A stretch of 7,463 bases of DNA. It comes from an uncultured Collinsella sp. Lineage in GTDB: Bacteria; Actinomycetota; Coriobacteriia; Coriobacteriales; Coriobacteriaceae. This document shows positions 6,109 to 7,463 of this stretch, piece by piece (position 1 is the stretch's first letter; every line of letters starts with the position of its first letter). Below the pieces are notes generated by a model that did no database searches, was not told where the DNA came from, and was given only the letters and a program-made list of their open reading frames with translations. The position numbers and the translations under genes are program-made. The stretch is taken from the NCBI GenBank assembly GCA_902491135.1, contig CABUGR010000043.1, positions 1 through 7,463 on the forward strand, written 5' to 3'.

Positions 6109-6199
6109 AGCCCCCGCTCGTGACCGCGGGTCGGGGCTGCGACAATGTTGTTGAAGTGCCAGAGGCGCAGCCGCGCCGCAACAAGGTTGGGAGGCTCCC
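6109..6199 (+). ncRNA. Candidate IS110 bridge RNA region (upstream of the recombinase)
   Basis: Two hairpins precede the recombinase. The first has outer pairs 6109-6112/6135-6138 and an inner 5-bp stem 6113-6117/6126-6130. The second has a 6-bp stem TTGTTG (6148-6153)/CAACAA (6179-6184), an internal loop (6154-6163 on the left side) and an inner 5-bp stem 6164-6168/6173-6177. A stem with an internal loop just 5' of the gene is how bridge RNAs of IS110-group elements (IS621 type) are arranged. The full RNA extent, promoter and guide pairing are not established. Confidence 0.35.
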
Positions 6200-7321
6200 G
6201 TGCCTAGATATTCTACCGCCTTCGGAATGGACGTACACCTCAGGTCCACCACCGTCTGCGCGCTCGACGCGGAGACGGGCGAGGCCGTGACGAGGAGGTT
6301 CCGCGGCAACCCCTGGGGCGAGGTCGCGGAGTGGATGTCGGGCTTCCCCGGCCCGTCGCTCGCCGCCTACGAGAGCGGCTACCTCGGCTTCGCCCCGCAG
6401 AGGGAGCTCTCCGGGCTCGGCGTCGACTGCGTCGTCGCGGCCGTCTCCAGGGTCCCGAGGTCGGCGGCAGACTTCTCGTCCAAGAACGACCGCAACGACG
6501 CGGCCAGGATGGCCAAGGCGATACTGTCGCACGACGTCACCCCGGTATGGGTGCCGTCCCCCGAGATCGAGGGGCTCAGGGACCTCGCCGGGGCCCACGA
6601 CGCGGCGACCGCGAGGCTCGCGGCGGCGAAGCAGCGGCTCCTGGCGTTCCTGGCCCGCCGTGGCTACGCCTACGGCGGCACGACGCCGGCCGGAAACCCC
6701 CGGAGGTACTGGACGTACGACTTCCTCAGGTGGCTCGACAAGGTCCGGCCCGCCGACGACGGCGGCATCCGGGCGCTTGCGGCGCTGAGGAGCGAGGTCG
6801 AGGCGGCCGCCGAGACGCGCGACGACCTCCTCGCCGAGTACAGGGCCGCCGTCGCGGCGGGCCCCCTCTCGGCGGAGGTCGAGGCGCTCCAGTCGATCAA
6901 GGGGTGCGGGTTCGCGCTCGCCGCCGCCTTCGCGTCCGAGGTCGGCGACTTCTCGAGGTTCCGCTCCGGCAGGCAGGTGACGTCCTACTTCGGCCTCGCC
7001 CCGAAGCAGAGGTCGAGCGCGGACTCCGTGCGCCTCGGCGGGATCAGCGGGGCCGGCAACGCCCTCGTCAGGAGGCTGGCCGTCGAGGGGTCCTGGAGCT
7101 ACGTCCAGGCGAGCCACCAACCGAAGCTGATGCCCAAGGGCAGCGGCGTCCCGCTCGAGGTGAGGATGCACGGGAGGAAGGGTTCCGAGCGCCTGCTCCG
7201 GCGCCGCGAGGAGATGCTCGCCAGGGGCATGCCCCAGGCGAAGGCGAACGCCGCCACCGCCGCCGAGCTCGTGAGGTGGCTGTGGGCCCTCGGCGCGATG
7301 TGCCGGGAGGCAACCGAATAG
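6200..7321 (+). CDS. IS110-family DEDD recombinase (transposase)
   Basis: This 373-residue protein should catalyse bridge-RNA-guided excision and insertion of the element. The N-terminal RuvC-like domain shows the DEDD set: Asp11 (GMDVH), Glu58 (AAYESGY), Asp97 and Asp100 (SKNDRNDAARMAKA). A helical linker covers about 125-215. The C-terminal Transposase_20-type domain runs from LQSIKGCGFALAAAFASEVG (230-249) through YFGLAPKQRSS (263-273) to GGISGAGNALVRRLAVEGSW (280-299). Ser272 or Ser273 is the likely catalytic serine by position, though the usual SG is SA here. Length is normal and I see no frameshift or internal stop, so it may be active. The start is GTG at 6200, with GGGAGG (6189-6194) 5 bases upstream. 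Heavy AGG arginine use and high GC set it apart from its neighbours. Confidence 0.93.
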   Translation: MPRYSTAFGMDVHLRSTTVCALDAETGEAVTRRFRGNPWGEVAEWMSGFPGPSLAAYESGYLGFAPQRELSGLGVDCVVAAVSRVPRSAADFSSKNDRNDAARMAKAILSHDVTPVWVPSPEIEGLRDLAGAHDAATARLAAAKQRLLAFLARRGYAYGGTTPAGNPRRYWTYDFLRWLDKVRPADDGGIRALAALRSEVEAAAETRDDLLAEYRAAVAAGPLSAEVEALQSIKGCGFALAAAFASEVGDFSRFRSGRQVTSYFGLAPKQRSSADSVRLGGISGAGNALVRRLAVEGSWSYVQASHQPKLMPKGSGVPLEVRMHGRKGSERLLRRREEMLARGMPQAKANAATAAELVRWLWALGAMCREATE

Positions 7322-7463
7322 ACATAGCCCCCGTCCCGGCGAGCCGGGCAGCCTTCGGGGATACCCCCGCTTTCGCTGGGCGCGCGGCAGCGGCCGCATG
7401 CGCGTAGTCAGACTTGGGGAACCCCGCCGAAGGAATGGAGTGCGGGCCGACAGAACGGTATCC
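7322..7463 (+). other. Structured GC-rich region downstream of the IS110 recombinase
   Basis: No gene is seen in these 142 bases. Two GC hairpins follow the stop codon: CCCGG (7335-7339)/CCGGG (7344-7348) with loop CGAG, and CGGGG (7356-7360)/CCCCG (7365-7369) with loop ATAC. They could terminate transcription or belong to the element's right end. ACTTGGGGA (7412-7420) matches the complement of the repeat core at 6000-6008. Confidence 0.4.

Larger units (their letters stand above)
6038..7463 (+). mobile_element. IS110-family insertion sequence, ends not resolved
   Basis: An intact IS110-type recombinase gene with non-coding DNA on both sides marks this element. The left limit is placed after the last direct repeat and the right limit at the window edge only for convenience. 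IS110 elements lack clear terminal inverted repeats, so neither end can be fixed by eye. Arginine is written mostly AGG, unlike the CGC/CGT of the neighbouring genes, and GC content rises sharply from about 6084, both signs of foreign origin. Confidence 0.65.

Noticed and set aside
6068..7399. Long minus-strand open frame (443 codons) opposite the IS110 gene
   Set aside because: It is a shadow of a very GC-rich plus-strand gene with intact catalytic motifs, with Arg/Pro/Gly-rich low-complexity translation and no family signature.
6066..7413. AGTCAGAC direct repeat (6066-6073 and 7406-7413) as the IS110 ends
   Set aside because: An 8-base match between two stretches of this size is expected by chance about one time in three, and IS110 elements do not need such repeats.
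1..7463. CRISPR array, tRNA or rRNA genes
   Set aside because: No regularly spaced repeats beyond the single 27-base pair of direct repeats, and no cloverleaf or rRNA-like segments were seen on either strand.

Overview
The window looks like a chromosomal segment of a GC-rich gut actinobacterium, most probably Collinsella or a close relative in the Coriobacteriia. This is inferred from gene style (strong AGGAGG-type ribosome sites, GCC/CGC-rich codons), from a short-chain dehydrogenase that closely resembles a bile-acid 12-alpha-hydroxysteroid dehydrogenase, and from GGGGAC-containing palindromic repeats. No ribosomal or other phylogenetic marker is present, so the assignment is not proven.

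Layout. Bases 1-3805 are a minus-strand block. From right to left it reads: an SDR oxidoreductase (3005-3805), tgt for queuosine tRNA modification (1554-2693), a LOG-family (TIGR00730) nucleotide-processing Rossmann protein (582-1340), and a type II toxin-antitoxin pair of the RelB/DinJ-YafQ type (168-467, plus 1-164 cut by the window edge). Each gene has its own ribosome site. Hairpins, terminators and promoters separate several of them, so they are probably mostly independent units; only the toxin-antitoxin pair is clearly one operon. From about 4102 the plus strand carries an Ala/Glu-rich coiled-coil protein with a single C-terminal membrane anchor (4102-5883). It is followed by an intact IS110-family recombinase (6200-7321), whose base composition and AGG arginine codons differ from the rest of the window.

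The intergenic DNA is unusually structured. There is a terminator-like hairpin directly in front of the LOG ribosome site. A 13-bp perfect hairpin abuts the SDR stop codon. A 99-nt nearly fully paired palindrome is flanked by CAGCG on both sides. A small hairpin carries a GGGGAC loop, a 19-bp perfect inverted repeat follows the coiled-coil gene, and two 20-nt direct repeats containing GTCCCC lie just before the IS110 element. Several look like REP-type or MITE-type repeats, and the IS110 element sits next to them. The stretch between these repeats and the IS110 start codon folds into two hairpins, one with an internal loop, which is where an IS110 bridge RNA would be expected.

The strongest leads are the putative bile-acid dehydrogenase with a lengthened glycine-rich cofactor loop, the IS110/bridge-RNA candidate beside REP-like repeats, and the uncharacterised tail-anchored coiled-coil protein. 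I see no CRISPR array, tRNA, rRNA or clear multi-gene defence system.
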